Source of the DNA: Ophioderma brevispina
Taxonomy: Eukaryota; Echinodermata; Ophiuroidea; Amphilepidida; Ophiodermatidae
Assembly (NCBI GenBank): GCA_023653785.1
Contig: JAMKCH010002915.1
Coordinates: 1 to 64,000, forward strand
Length of the DNA stretch: 64,000 nt
Direction of reading: 5' to 3'
In this document: one piece after another, positions 22,600 through 35,179 of the stretch
Layout of the letters: every line of letters starts with the position of its first letter
Position numbering within the stretch: the first letter of the stretch is position 1
Translations under genes and position numbers: made by a program
Notes under the pieces: generated by a model
What the model saw: only the letters and a program-made list of their open reading frames with translations
What the model was told of the DNA's origin: nothing
The model's database searches: none

Positions 22600-25500
22600 T
22601 TCTCAACGCTGCACGGACAAATGAAAACGTCCTCCCAAGATGAATAAAAGTTGAGTTATAATTGTGCAAAATGTAACTCTTTTGAACTGTCTCAATATTG
22701 TTCTTATTCCACTACTTACTGTACAAATTCCATTTCAGGGAGAACATGAATGCTACCAACACAGCAAGACGAGCTCAATGTTGATTTACCATACCGGTTG
22801 TAACAGTTGAGAGCTTTTGACACAATTATCCCGTCGAAGTATCACCGAGAGACGCAAAGTGACGAACATTGCCCAGACGCAAAATATATCCTAGAAGATG
22901 ATTAATTGTTTAGGCCGTCGAATCGCTCACCTCCTTCTGTCAACATTTCACAGTCGATTGCATTATTGCGGCTATTGGAAACAACCTATATGCCAAAACT
23001 GTTGATTCAGAACAAGAGCATGATTTCCAAATACAATGACCACGAGACGTAATGTACTGTAAATGTTACTGCTTAAGCGCAAACGGCTTTTACACTGAAC
23101 CATCTACCCGTATCGGAATATGACTGACTGCTGGCGGACTCTGTGATCACTGTAGTGAGACTGCCAGTGCAATCTATACCTGTTTGAAATGGGATGATCT
23201 CTGTAGTGACGACAAACTCAATCGCCAATCACTGCCAAGTCACAAATCGTTACTATGGTTACATAAATTTCAGGCTGATTGCCATAAAACACGAGATTTG
23301 TGCTTACCGTTTAGAAAAGAAAGTCTTGGTAATGGATTACAAAACGACAACTTTCGTATTTGCGGGGCGAGGTGTTGAAGTTGAACTGGCTTCGTTGGAG
23401 ACATATTCTTTTAGGTTTTATCAATGTCAAACTCATGAGGGGGTAAGTCTTCTAACCACGCCATGATATTGTCAATTTTTCATTGGCTCTTCATAACGCA
23501 CATAAGCTTCATTGAATGACCATTCTTTGTTAGCTTAAATGTCGCCAGATATTATTTATTCAACTTACTCCTTACGCTATTAAGTGAGCGTGCATGTTCA
23601 TTCCGGAAGTGACCGGAATGTGCAGGCAGCAATTCAAAGCTAGGATTTATGATAAGCCATTGATACAAAATCGCATATTTTTTTATTCCTACGTTAATGC
23701 TGATGTCATGGTAAAATAAACATAAACTGAAACTAAAAAAGAATTGGTTGTTTCGGTTAGAATTCCCTATTTCTTTATAAGCCAAAAACGGCAAAATTTT
23801 TACTATTACGACTTTGTATGACAGTTCGTAAATCTCTATTAAAAAGCGGCCATTCATTAGATATTATAAGAGGCCATTGGGTGAAGCGAAACGAAAACAA
23901 ATAAACGGGTTCTTTCAGTGAGAAGCAGTAGAAATCAGAGTCAATTTGGTCACGCATTTTCACTAAGTACACTCTCCCTGGAAATCATTTGGCATTAGGT
24001 TATTTGTGGGTATTTACATTTTTATAAAAATTTTTTTGAAAAGAGAGTTATAAAACAGCTTGACTTCTGAAAAATATGCACGACGTCATTTATCATAGCA
24101 TAGCATTAACAATTACACTCATGCATTGGAGACATTATAAGAGTAATTCTTGCACAATAGATTAAAGTTGAAAAAATAAAGCCATCGGTCGAAAATCTCC
24201 AGTTAACATAAAGTGACCCTTTGCAGTTATTCTGCTAGATAATAAGTTCAGATTCTCCCATTGGTTTTAAATCACCACAACTTTTTGATTTCCCACTTTA
24301 ACCATTTTTGTCATATATTTAACCTCATTTGAGATATAGCCCTTCCAATAGTCCGGGGGATGATTAGGAAAGTTAAACATTAAAAAATATTAAGAGGTTA
24401 GCCACTGTCAAAAGACATTTTTTTTTTTTTGTTTATTTCCCGAGTGTTGCCTATGTCTTTACAAGGCATAAATCCAGCTGGCCCCCCCCCCCCCCCCCCC
24501 CCCCCATATCTCACCTTTGCCGTTGGGAACCACCTTCCTTTAAAACTCACCTTACATACTGACAAAGGTTTTGCAACTTTTCTCTTTTACAACCCATTTA
24601 TGTTCTTACAAAAAGTTTGGCACACGGAAAGCCCCCATTGGTGTGTTTGATTGACCAAATTATTCGTCAAAGTAACGTTGCGCCATCCATTTTCCCCTAA
24701 TTTTAAATTTTGAATAAAAATGTTTGCTTTTATGTTTTTTTATATGAATTCTTTTGTGTGAATCATTTGGGGGGGAAGGACACTGTTGTTTTAGTGGATT
24801 GACCCGTTCGTTAGCAAAATCCTTTGGGTCAAATCCAGATACTTCGAACATTGAAATCTCCACGTTCCACGTACCCAATTCTAGTCCTATCTATGACTTC
24901 TGAAGGGATTTATCTCTTTAAGGGTGAGACATAAGTCAACTGGACCAGAAATGTAGTGTACCAACACACAAACGGGAAGTCAACTGCTTATTATTATTAT
25001 GTAAGATCCAATAAAAGCGTTTATTTTATTACATCAGTGATGGGTTATTTTACAGGTGGTACATGCAGTATTTAATATTGCAAAATCCATAAATGTTTCA
25101 CGTTGTGAGAGCGCATATCGACCAGCATTTTCTTTACATCCATCTGTGCAACAACAAATTGAACATGTCAAACATCACATTGTAAACCTGATTTTAAACA
25201 ATTGCGTAAGGTTTATAAATATATTTGATACCCTAAGGAAGATAAAAAAGAGTGCATGGCAAACTTTTTTAAAGATTATTAGGTAGACTTTTAAAAGTCT
25301 CTAATTTAAAGATGTTTGATAATGCAGTGTATTAGAAACTGACAACTTCTAGTTTTAAAACGTTTAAGTGCGTAAGCTTTTTAAGTGGATTAGTAAACAA
25401 AGTGAAAGAAGATCCGGATGGTGCTGAATAGCATTATGCGGTGAGAACGAGGAATTTATGTGTAAGTAGCAGAGACGATGAAAGAATATGAAAGGGCATA

Positions 25501-25600
25501 GGTATATACCTGGGCGAGTTTAGAGAATGGATAGCAGGTGTGTGTTGAAAAGATTATAATTTTGATTTAAAGCAGATAAGCATTTGGAAACTTGGTAGAC
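22600..25600. other. No gene seen; upstream of the GPCR exon
   Basis: This lies 5' of the minus-strand receptor and could hold its promoter and 5' exon, but no clear signal was seen. A plus frame at 23194-23466 (90 codons) has no recognised domain. A C24 run lies at 24482-24505 and a T-tract at 24419-24431. Confidence 0.5.
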
Positions 25601-25601
25601 A

Positions 25602-25940
25602 TTGAATTCAAGACATACTCTGAAGTATTTGCAGTCAAACGAAGATCACAAAAAGCGATGTCCAATCGGATCTTCTTTCGTCACTATAGAATATACTCAT
25701 ATCGCAAACGTCTTTTCTTTAGAAAATGACAACCAATATCGTTTTACAATAAATCTTGTCCATTTCATCTGTAAATCCACTGACCCATATGAGCAACAGT
25801 GTACGAATTTTTGGGACGAAATATTTTATTTCTATGGAATGGCGAGACCAGAGCACAATTGTAAAACGGGACTGAGTTGCAGGAAGAAATACCTTGTAAT
25901 TGGATTGGGTGAGTTTGCGAAATGGATACTGTGTCTTTGA
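25602..25940 (+). CDS. Unrecognised 112-codon open frame
   Basis: This is the longest frame in its area, with a balanced composition and four cysteines in the second half (ICKS, QQCTN, HNCK, LSCRK). It has no poly-residue runs, no clear signal peptide and no transmembrane helix. I recognise no family. It could be a single exon of a larger gene or a chance frame. The minus strand is also partly open (25832-26095), which weakens the case. No neighbouring coding signal supports it. Confidence 0.25.
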   Translation: MNSRHTLKYLQSNEDHKKRCPIGSSFVTIEYTHIANVFSLENDNQYRFTINLVHFICKSTDPYEQQCTNFWDEIFYFYGMARPEHNCKTGLSCRKKYLVIGLGEFAKWILCL

Positions 25941-25944
25941 ATTC

Positions 25945-27690
25945 TATTAGTTACTACGAGAGGTCTCGAGGGATTATGACGTGGGTCGGGACAAAGATCT
26001 TTTTTTAAAATAATCAGCTCGAATACCAGGTATGATACACTCGAACAGACATTGTCGTGTACAAATATATACCCGATATGATTTGCACTCGACAATTTAC
26101 CTTTTCGTTATCACCTATTAAATATTCCCACACATTACGTACTAATATGATTAAAGCATAGGGTGTGTGGATCGTTTTTATTTGAATGCTAACATTGAAT
26201 AATTCCCAACCCAGTGAAAGAGTATCTCATGGGTAAAGAAACAAAAACACGGCTTGAAAGTGGGTTGGGGTACCCTTCCCAAACTTACTCGAACACGGAA
26301 TTGGAATTTGGATAGTTTTCTTTTCACGTAGCTTTTACAGACAGAGAATAAAATAAAAACATTACATTAATGTTTTACAGCATTTAGAGTAGAAATATGT
26401 TTTTTTTTGAAGCGCCCAGAGTTTTAAGTTTTTGTTGGACAGCAAGTCACGGTACAACCTTACACCAGATTTACATTATATCAGGCTGCCCTTTGCACCT
26501 ACATCTTTTAGCACTCTTTAATAGTAGTAATTATTTCTACGACTTTCAAAATCAAAACCCACTCATAAGTGTTCATTTCCTTATAACGAAAATACCGCAG
26601 AGATGATGTATGGGTGTCGAATGTCTGAGGAATTCAATCATCTTCTGAGAGAATTTGCATTTCAAATCGGATTTCAAATCCTTAGCGCGGTTATTTTTTG
26701 GCTACGTTTGTCATTGTACTGAAAGGTTATAAGGGCAGTTGGTAAAAAATACAATTCACAATGTATGTTGATTGAATCCCTGGTTCTGAAAGAAATGACT
26801 CAAGTGTAACACAATTAATAATGGCTGTGCGACCAAGCCAGTGAGGAATACATCGGACCTTAAAATCCCATCTACAACTGGTTTCCCCCAAAAAAGTATA
26901 TCGAGTATTCAAATGAACGCCACAGGCCAAAAGATTATGGAAAGTTTAGAAAACAGATGGTTTTAAAATTATTAAGTGACAAGAACGAGTTACACTCGTA
27001 TTGCCCACTATCACAATCTTAACACGTTTACCTAGTAAACAAGTTGTTTAATAACAGGTAAATATATAAATGGGTTAAAAACGTATCGACCTTTATTTTT
27101 ATGTAGATTTATGCTACGATTATTCTTTACCGTAAGATATAAACACATTGACGTTGTTATTTCCAGTACTCTGTATCTGCTAGTGTTGTCATTCATATGA
27201 AAGGTTCCCTTGGAAAAGGTCGCGTTCTTATAATAGTACACGCAGACTTTAAATAGATACGTCCTGGTAGACTGAGTTAACAGAGCTAGTACCGCAATGG
27301 TACTTCCCATGGAGTTTAAGTTGCATTTTCGGATTCCAGCACCTTCCGTTTATCTTATGCACTAGAACTGAGAAAGCGTATTCTCAAAATTTGATGTGAT
27401 CCCGATCTTGCGGTTTTGTTTGTTAATGAGCCAATTTACTCTTCCCACGGTTCCATAGGCTACTATGTGCGGTAATTTCTGTCCAGTTACGGCAGAAAAA
27501 TACAAATTGCGATTTCTTACAGAGGCGGCCGAATTTGCACGTAAGATATTGGGACATGGATTAGTAAGGGTAACGGTTCCAGATGATATAAAAATCTCAA
27601 CATTTTTAAGATAGTGGGGGGGGGGGGGACGAGGCTTGTGGATCACGAAATGCCCCTTAAGCCACTATTGAACCAGGGTTTTTAACAGAA
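25945..27690. other. No gene seen
   Basis: AT-rich with short frames only. A G11 run lies near 27617. Nothing here was recognised as a repeat copy elsewhere in the window. Confidence 0.55.
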
Positions 27691-27696
27691 GAAAGA

Positions 27697-30422
27697 AGAA
27701 GCGATTGTTCGTAGACATGATTTGTGAATTACGATTAATGCTTTGGACGTCCGACTGAAACCAGATATGATGGTTTTGACCATTGTCTTAAATTACCACC
27801 CCAGGTTAGATTTTTTGCTCTACATCGTCATATCAGATTACTAACATGAGGAAACGTTTTATCTTTATGCGTTAGTTGACGGCAGATTCTATTAAGTCTC
27901 TTGCCAACACCCTATACCTAGAGTGCAAAAAATGTGGGTCCAAATTGTCAAGGTATGGCAATTAAAACAGCGGAAGCATAATCGTTACGTTATGATCAAT
28001 TTCATATACATATTTGGCTGGCTTTAATTGTCACTTAAGCAGTCCTCTTCAACCATTAAATTGATTCCGTAGTAGCGGAATCTCGAGAGTGGGTTGTCGT
28101 ATCCCTTCCATTACGTGTACGAATACCCCGAGATGACGGCTTAATCACCACTCCACGCTAAAATGTTGTATATTGTATATGACTCAGAAGATACAAATTC
28201 GTGCGGTTTGTATTATTACATAGTGACGGATGTTAACAAAAATACAATTTTTTCCGAGAGTCCGTAACAATCCTCATAGGCGAATCAAACGATCAAATCC
28301 GAAATGAAGAACGAAATAACCACTGTGTAAATTCACTAATTCGTATTGTAATACGGATATAGTACATTTGAAAAGTTGCTCATATTGGCGAAGAATAAGT
28401 TAATGGGACAGAGGTACGGAATGTTGAATTTTCGCCGTAATAATAAGGCGTTATTCAGATCCGTCGTTATTGGACTTCAAAAACCGGCGTTTTTCCGATC
28501 ATCTGCCAAACCTGTGCGTGATCGTGAATCTGCTCAACTTGGTTTAATACATAATGGCCGCATGTATTGCCGTGATTCACCGCTTTGAACTCTAAATATA
28601 ATCTACATTTCTAGTAATAGCAGTTAGTATTCAAAAAGTGATTTCATATTTTGCTTGCGTCCAGGGCCGTCAGCCTAGACATTTTTGCCGTGGGGGGGGG
28701 GGGGGGTAACTGAAGAAAAATATTTTGCACGCCATTTAAGAGTCCTTGGAAAAGAGATCGTTGATCGTTTGAACCCAACTGCACACGGAAATACCTTGAC
28801 ACAAGGTGGCAAAAACCGGAAATCATGGAACGCTGGGTCAGGGAGCTTTTCTTTAATGCTGCTGGTGGGGTGAAGGAGCAAAGCCCCAGCCAGGGAGGTC
28901 CAGTGCGGAGTCCCCGGAAGCCCTTGACATTTGAGCTATACAGAAATTAAAGATGGCCAACTTTTTTTGAGGGGTAAGTAGTAACAATTTCAAATGAAAA
29001 GGACTGAATTTCTAACTTTGCACAATGAGACGAGGCAGCAGACAACTACACCATAGCGAGCATCAATTTGGCATTAATGCCTGAATGTAGCAGGCAGAGC
29101 CCATGCCGGGGGAGGGTTCGGAGGGTGAGGGTGTCCCAGGGGGCCAAAGGAAACAGACTGCTTTCTAAGTTTGCTCAACTGAAACGGGCAGTATTATAGG
29201 CCTAAGCTTTTACTGCCGAGGGGAACATACACATAGCGAGCGCCAATGTCCTTAACGGGTGGGGTGTAGGATAAGGCCCTGCCTGGGGCTTCTTGGGGGT
29301 CCAGGGAGAAGCCCCCTGAGCTCTTTAGATTGAGCTACTCAGAACCTCTGGGACTGCCACTTTTTGAGGGTAAGGTAAACTCGTAATCAATCAAAGAAGG
29401 GGAAAGTAGTAAATTAATCAAATGAAAGGAAAAGAAAAGATGGGCACTTTAACCCAACCGACGGCCAGTAGACCTGTAAATTTAGGGTGCTGGGGCAGGA
29501 ACCGAAAATCGCCTACCATTTTTTGTCTCTTGACCACTTCAGCTCCCCGACAGAAAAATTCCCCTAACAACTGGTAGACCACACTTAGGGGGTTAATGAC
29601 TCCATGGCACCTCCCGTTGACCATTGCCACGGCAATGCTCGTGGTTCTTAAATGTTATTTTACCCATTTTGATTCACAAGTACGTTGGGATATTAACAAT
29701 ATTGATAACCCGTGGACTAAAACTTAAAACTAGAACTTGAAAAAAAAAATAGTGTGGCTGTTTTTCTTCTTCCCCTTCTTTTTCTTTTCTTTTCTTTTCT
29801 TTCTCTGTCTTCTTTTTTTTTTCTCCCTCTCCTTTCTCTTTTTCTTTATTCTCTCTTTTGCGGATCGCTGGGGGTGGGAAGTGTTTCCACTCCCCCACAC
29901 CCGCCAGACAGAATGGCGACGTGCCTGCTTCTAGTTTAATTAATATAATAGCATATTATAAATTGTAATACCCGTGCCGTTTTGTTGCCTTTTGTTTAAT
30001 TAAATAGGGACATTCCGTCAAAAGTTGATGCTCGATTTAAGAAAACACTCGTATACCACTCGAGGGGCGTTGTATGCATTTCTATGTGGAAAGTGCCCCC
30101 CCCCGCCCTTGCCATGTGATAGTTAAGCAAATAGCGTTTGTTATTGTTTTGGTCACATATTAAAGTTTGTTTGAAATAATGGTTTAAAACGCTAACGTAA
30201 TTTTTACGCATTCAAACACATCATCTGATATTTAAAATCAAATATTTAGGAAAAAACTAAACCTTATTTGTACAAAAATGCCACTCAAAAACAATTTCAT
30301 GGATTGCGGCCAAAAAAAAAAAAAAAACAAATCCTAAAAACTGTAAACTCAAAAACACAAAGATCGTATCAACTTTCAAATTTTGACAGACTAAAAACAT
30401 AAATGTGCTACCAAAAGTGTTA
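27697..30422 (+). repeat. Tandem duplication unit 1 (2.7 kb)
   Basis: Collinear with 30560-33218. It begins near GCGATTGTTCGTAGACATGA and ends near CTACCAAAAGTGTTA. It contains a TTACATAGTGACGGATGTTA stretch (28220), a poly-G run (28692), GGGG(T)CCAGGG(A)GAAGCCCC stretches (28870-29330) of a kind widespread in marine invertebrate repeats, and a pyrimidine tract at 29758-29862. Frames at 28376-28588 and 28644-28881 are not kept intact in unit 2, so I do not call a gene. Confidence 0.88.
29758..29862. repeat. Polypyrimidine (T/C) tract
   Basis: About 105 bases of almost pure T and C on the plus strand. The counterpart is at 32566-32692. It can form H-DNA, and its frames are Phe/Leu/Ser or Lys/Glu artefacts. 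Confidence 0.9.
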
Positions 30423-30559
30423 GGGGTCCCTAGGAACCCCCCGTTTAGCACTAACGGAAGTGCAAACCCCTTATATGCATTTAAGTGTTAACAAGAGTTT
30501 ACCGCATGGTTATTACTTACTTCCTATTGTGTTAAGCCTATTGAACAGGGTTAATAATC

Positions 30560-33218
30560 AAAGAGCGATTGGTTCGTAGACATGATTGTGAATTCCGATT
30601 AATGCTTTGGACGTCCTTACTGACCACCAGATATGTATGTTTTGACCATTTCGTTTAAATTTAAAACCCCATTTAGATTTGTTGCTCTACAATCGTCATA
30701 TAGCTTACTACCTATGGACGTTTTATCTTTATGCGTATGCGTGTTAAGCGGCCTGATTCTATTTAATTCTCTTGCCATATACTAAGTGCAAAAATTTGGT
30801 CCAAATGGTCCAAAGTTGGCATAAAACGCTGAAGCATAACTTTTACGTTAGTGTCAATTTCATATACATAATTGGGCTTGGCCTTTAATTGTCACTTAAT
30901 CATTCCTCTCACCATTAAATTGATTCCGTAGTAGCGGAATCATCGAGAGTGGCTTGTTTATCCTTCCATGTAACGTGTACGAATACCCCCGAGATGACGG
31001 CTAATCACCACCACGCCTAAATCTGTTTAATATTAGTATAATGACTTCAGAAATACCAATTCGTCGGGGTTATTACATAGTGACGGATGTTAAACAAAAT
31101 ACCATTTTTTTCCGAAGTCCGTACACATTCTCATAGCGAATCAAACGATCAAAGCCGAATACGAAACAAAATTAACCACTGTATATTTCACTAATTCTTA
31201 CTTTAATAATACGGACTGTACATTTTGAAAGTTTGCTCACATTGGCGAATAGTTAATAGCTATTGACTGATGTTGAATTTTCAGCTTACTAAAGCGTTAT
31301 TCGCATCCTCGTTATGGACTTCAACAACCGGCGTTTTTTTTTCCCCGATCATCTGCCAACCATGGCGTGAATCGTGAATCTGCTCACTTGGTTGTAATAC
31401 ATAATGGCGCATGTTGAGTGGATTCACCGCTTTGAACTCTAAATAGAATCACCATTTCTAGTAATAGCAGTACTTTCAAAGTGATTTCATATTTTGCTTG
31501 CGTCCGAGGGGGGCCGTCGCTAGACATTTTGCCGGGGGGGGGGGTCATCTGAAGAAATATTTTTTGCCGATAAGAGTCCTTGGAATCGATCGTTGATCGT
31601 TTGAAAATAACCCACTGCACACGGAAATCCTTGACACAAGGGCGCAAACCGGAAATCCTGAACGCTGGGGTCCAGGGACCCGCTTAATGCTGCTGGTGGG
31701 GTAAGGAGCAAAGCCCCTAGCCAGGGATCCACATGCGGAGTGCCCGCGGAAGCCCTTGAATTTGGAGCTAATACAGAACCTTCAAGATGCCACTTTTTGA
31801 GGGGTAGAGGAGTTAACAATTTCAAAGAAAAGACTGATTGCTTACTTTGCACACTGAGAGGGGCAGCATACAACTTAACACATCGCGAGCATCAATGTCC
31901 TTATGCTGGAATGTAGGCAGCATAGCCCCCTGCCGGCGGGTGTCCAGGGGGCAAAGAAAGACTGCTTTCTAAGTTTGCTCACTGAAACGGGCCGTATATA
32001 ATGGCCAGCTTTTATACTTCCGAGGGGAACCATACACAAGCGAGCGCCAATGGTCCTTCAACGGGTGGGGTGTAGGATAAGACCCCTGCCTGGGGCTTCT
32101 GGGGGTCCGGGGGAGAAGCCCCCTGAAGCTCTTAGATTTGAGCGCTCAGAACCTCTGGGACTGCCACTTTTTTGATGGGTATCCGTAATCATTCAAGAAG
32201 GGTAAATTATATTAATTACATAATTAAAGAATGGGGGCACTTGACCCAACCGACGGCCAGTAGAACCTTTAAATTTATGTGCTTGGGGCTATGGAACCGA
32301 TCACTAACAGTTTTTTTGGGTCTTGACCACTTCAGCTCCCCGACTGAAAATTCCCTAACACTGGTAGACCAAACTAGTAGTAATGACCTGGCTACCCTCC
32401 CGTTTGGCCCATGCCACTGCCATTCTCGTTGTTCTTAAATTTATTTTACCCATTTTGGATCACAAGTACTGTTTGGTATAGTTAAACAATCTTGATTAAC
32501 CGTGACTAAAACTGTTTTGTTCAAAAAAAAAACTAAACGTGAAAAAAAAAATAGTTGGCTTTTTGTTTCGTTGCTTCCCCTTCTTTTTTCTTTCTTTCTC
32601 TTCTCTTTCTTGTCTTTTTGTGTGTTCTCCCTCTCTCCCCTCTCTTTCTCTTTTTCTTTCTTTCTTCTCTCTTCAGTCTATTTTGAGGATCGCTTGGGGG
32701 GTGGTAAGTGTTTCCACTCCCCCCCCCCGCCATAATGGCGACGTGCCTGCTTCTAGTTAATTAAGATAATAGCATATTCAAATTGTAACTTGCCGTTTTT
32801 AGTTGCCTTTTGTTTGAATTACAGGACATTCCGTTAAATTTTTATGCTCGATTTAGCAAGCGATGCTTTATACACTCGAGGCGTTTGTATGCATTGTCTA
32901 ATGTGGACAATGCCCGCCTGTGGATATTTAATCAAATAGCGTTTGTATTTTTTGTCACATATAAAAGTTTGTTTTAAATTAATTTGTTACACACGCTAAT
33001 ATTTGATTCGCGCATCACACACTGCATACAATTTTTTAAAATCAAATATTTAGGCAAAAATAAAAACCTTATTTTGTAACCAAAATCACTCAAAACAATT
33101 TCCTGGATCTGCGGCAAATAAAAAACAATCCGAAAACTGTAACGAACTCAAAAACAAAAGAACGTATCAATATCAAATTTTGCACAGCTAAAAACATCAA
33201 ATGTGCTACAAAATTGTT
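30560..33218 (+). repeat. Tandem duplication unit 2 (2.7 kb)
   Basis: Second direct copy of 27697-30422, in the same order throughout. Differences are mostly short indels and substitutions, including shorter homopolymer runs. About 140 bases separate the two units. Confidence 0.88.
32566..32692. repeat. Polypyrimidine (T/C) tract, second copy
   Basis: Counterpart of 29758-29862 in duplication unit 2, about 125 bases of T and C with a few G. Confidence 0.9.
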
Positions 33219-33219
33219 A

Positions 33220-34975
33220 ATCTGCTCTTCAAACTTCAATTACGACATAAAGTTGCATGATTGGTTGGCTGTTAGTTGCTATGGTAACCACATAACTGGT
33301 CTTCATATTTTGTGCTCTATATACCCATGCACCTTCTAAAAACCCTACCCAAGTATATTGTAAAATGCAAAATACTGTTAGCCCTAAGACATCCAAATTC
33401 ACAAAATCCCACACACTGAGTGAGAACAGGAACTAATTTTCAGGATTTGCGAGACGTCATCAAACGAGACGCATAACGGCACGAAAATCCGCTGGCCGAT
33501 TTTAGGGAACCATGTTGTAAAGTCATTTCAAACGATCAAGGGTATTTTACATTGTATTAGACAGTACCCCAGTCTCGGCTCTCTCTCTGCTGGGTTAGGA
33601 GGCGCACTTGGTTAAAAGATATGCTAAAATCGTGGCTAAACTAAACGATGAGTCCTTAAACGGACAATCTTTCAAGGAGGGGGGGTCGCTTGAGTGGTTT
33701 TAGTGTCACAATTTGTGAATGAAACAACAAATTGAGTTTGTGTAGCACGATAGTTTAATAACATACTATCAAGGCATCAATCAATAATGATCAAGCCTTT
33801 ATTTGAAACGGCAACCTGTAGCCACAGCACGGCGCGACCAGGATCAGCATGGCCAAATGGTGTGGAAACGCAAGGATTCATTTCATGTTACTACTTTTTT
33901 CTGATCATCTGTGTAGTATTTTTTGAAGTAGCAATCACATGCATGGAACCTAAGCTTCAGTTTACCAACTCCCTTTTAAAGGGAACTTCTTATCTTTCTA
34001 TTGCAAAGGCCAAATCACTATTTTTGTATTACCTGTCATACATTGCTGAACAAAAGTTTGTGCTTGTTTAACACTCATGAAATATTAGTCTGCATGAAAT
34101 AGTTCCATCTATCAGTGGTAAAATCTACATACAAACCATGTAATTATGTAACACAATTGTATATTATAACATGGAAGTTATTATTTTGGATATAAATTGG
34201 CTAAGAAGTCATCTACATTTTAATTTGTCAAGCAAAATTTGCAATCTGACCCAACCATATCAGAAAAACTGTTACAATAGCTACCTTTAGGTTAGGACTA
34301 GTCTCATATATTTGCAAGCAGGGAATGTCACTATCACTATTGGTGCAAGTAGGTCATTTCACTGACAAAAAAAAGAAAAAAAAACATGCCATGTAATGGC
34401 ATCTTATGAGACTCTTGAACTCAACAACATATCATTAACACTGAGAAAGGGTAACACCCTAGATGGGCTGTGTACACACAAATAAGAACTGTGTACCCAC
34501 TGCTGATGGTTTTGGTCAATTCAGGATTATTCTTCTGCCTGGCAGAAGAAAAACTAATGACTTTCAGCTTACCCAACCACCCCCGGACAGCCCTGCCACC
34601 CAACTTGTCCCAAATTGTCACAGGCTCCTGGAATTAACCTATGTAGGGAAAGCCCGCCGAACTGTACATCTGTAGGGAAACTGTCTCCGCAGTCATCGAT
34701 TCACAAGTAAACGTGACCGCAATTACCTTGCGCACATCCCGTTAATTTTGAATGCTAATCCGGGGACCCGGATACGAACCCAACAGGTAAGGTATCAATG
34801 GCACGCGACATATGTGTCAGTACGATTACCGCACCGCAGCTCCTTTATCATAGGTGCCCAAGAATCTGGCAATAAACAATAGCAATAAATAAAAGACGGG
34901 GAGAAATCTAATAAATCAGAAATTGTCCTTGTGATTTCTTCCCTCGTTTTTTGTTTGTATTGTTGTTGTTGCATG
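33220..34975. other. No gene seen
   Basis: A frame at 33787-34071 (94 codons) contains a hydrophobic stretch (FFLIICVVFFEVAI) but no family signature. A GGATACGAACCC stretch near 34769 resembles an inverted tRNA B-box, but no matching A-box or stem structure was found. Confidence 0.5.
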
Positions 34976-35176
34976 GCGTAACCAGCGGGGGGGGGGGGTG
35001 GGGCAGGGGGCGCAAGCCCCCAACAGAACCCTTGCCCCCCCTTCACGAGCCCCCCCCCCAATGAACTGACTTTTTGTACATGTCTATGAGAAGACCCAAC
35101 CCAATTTGCCCCCCTCAAAAAAAGCCTTGGCACCCCTTCAGCCCCCCCCCCCCCCATTTGCAAAGTCTGGTTACGC
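34976..35176. mobile_element. MITE with GCGTAACCAG ends
   Basis: Perfect 10 bp terminal inverted repeats, GCGTAACCAG at 34976-34985 and CTGGTTACGC at 35167-35176, bound a 201 bp element. It is rich in G-runs at the left and C-runs at the right (GGGGGCGCAAGCCCCC near 35006). The flanks CATG and CACTGG suggest the ends may extend a little. Elements with GCGTA(A/G)CCAG ends and poly-G/C bodies are common in marine invertebrate genomes. There is no coding capacity. Confidence 0.75.
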
Positions 35177-35179
35177 ACT

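Noticed and set aside
29674..29939. Phe/Leu-rich and Lys/Glu-rich frames (also at 32502-32760)
   Set aside because: Produced by the polypyrimidine tract.
34760..34790. Inverted tRNA B-box-like GGATACGAACCC
   Set aside because: T-stem does not pair and no A-box found.
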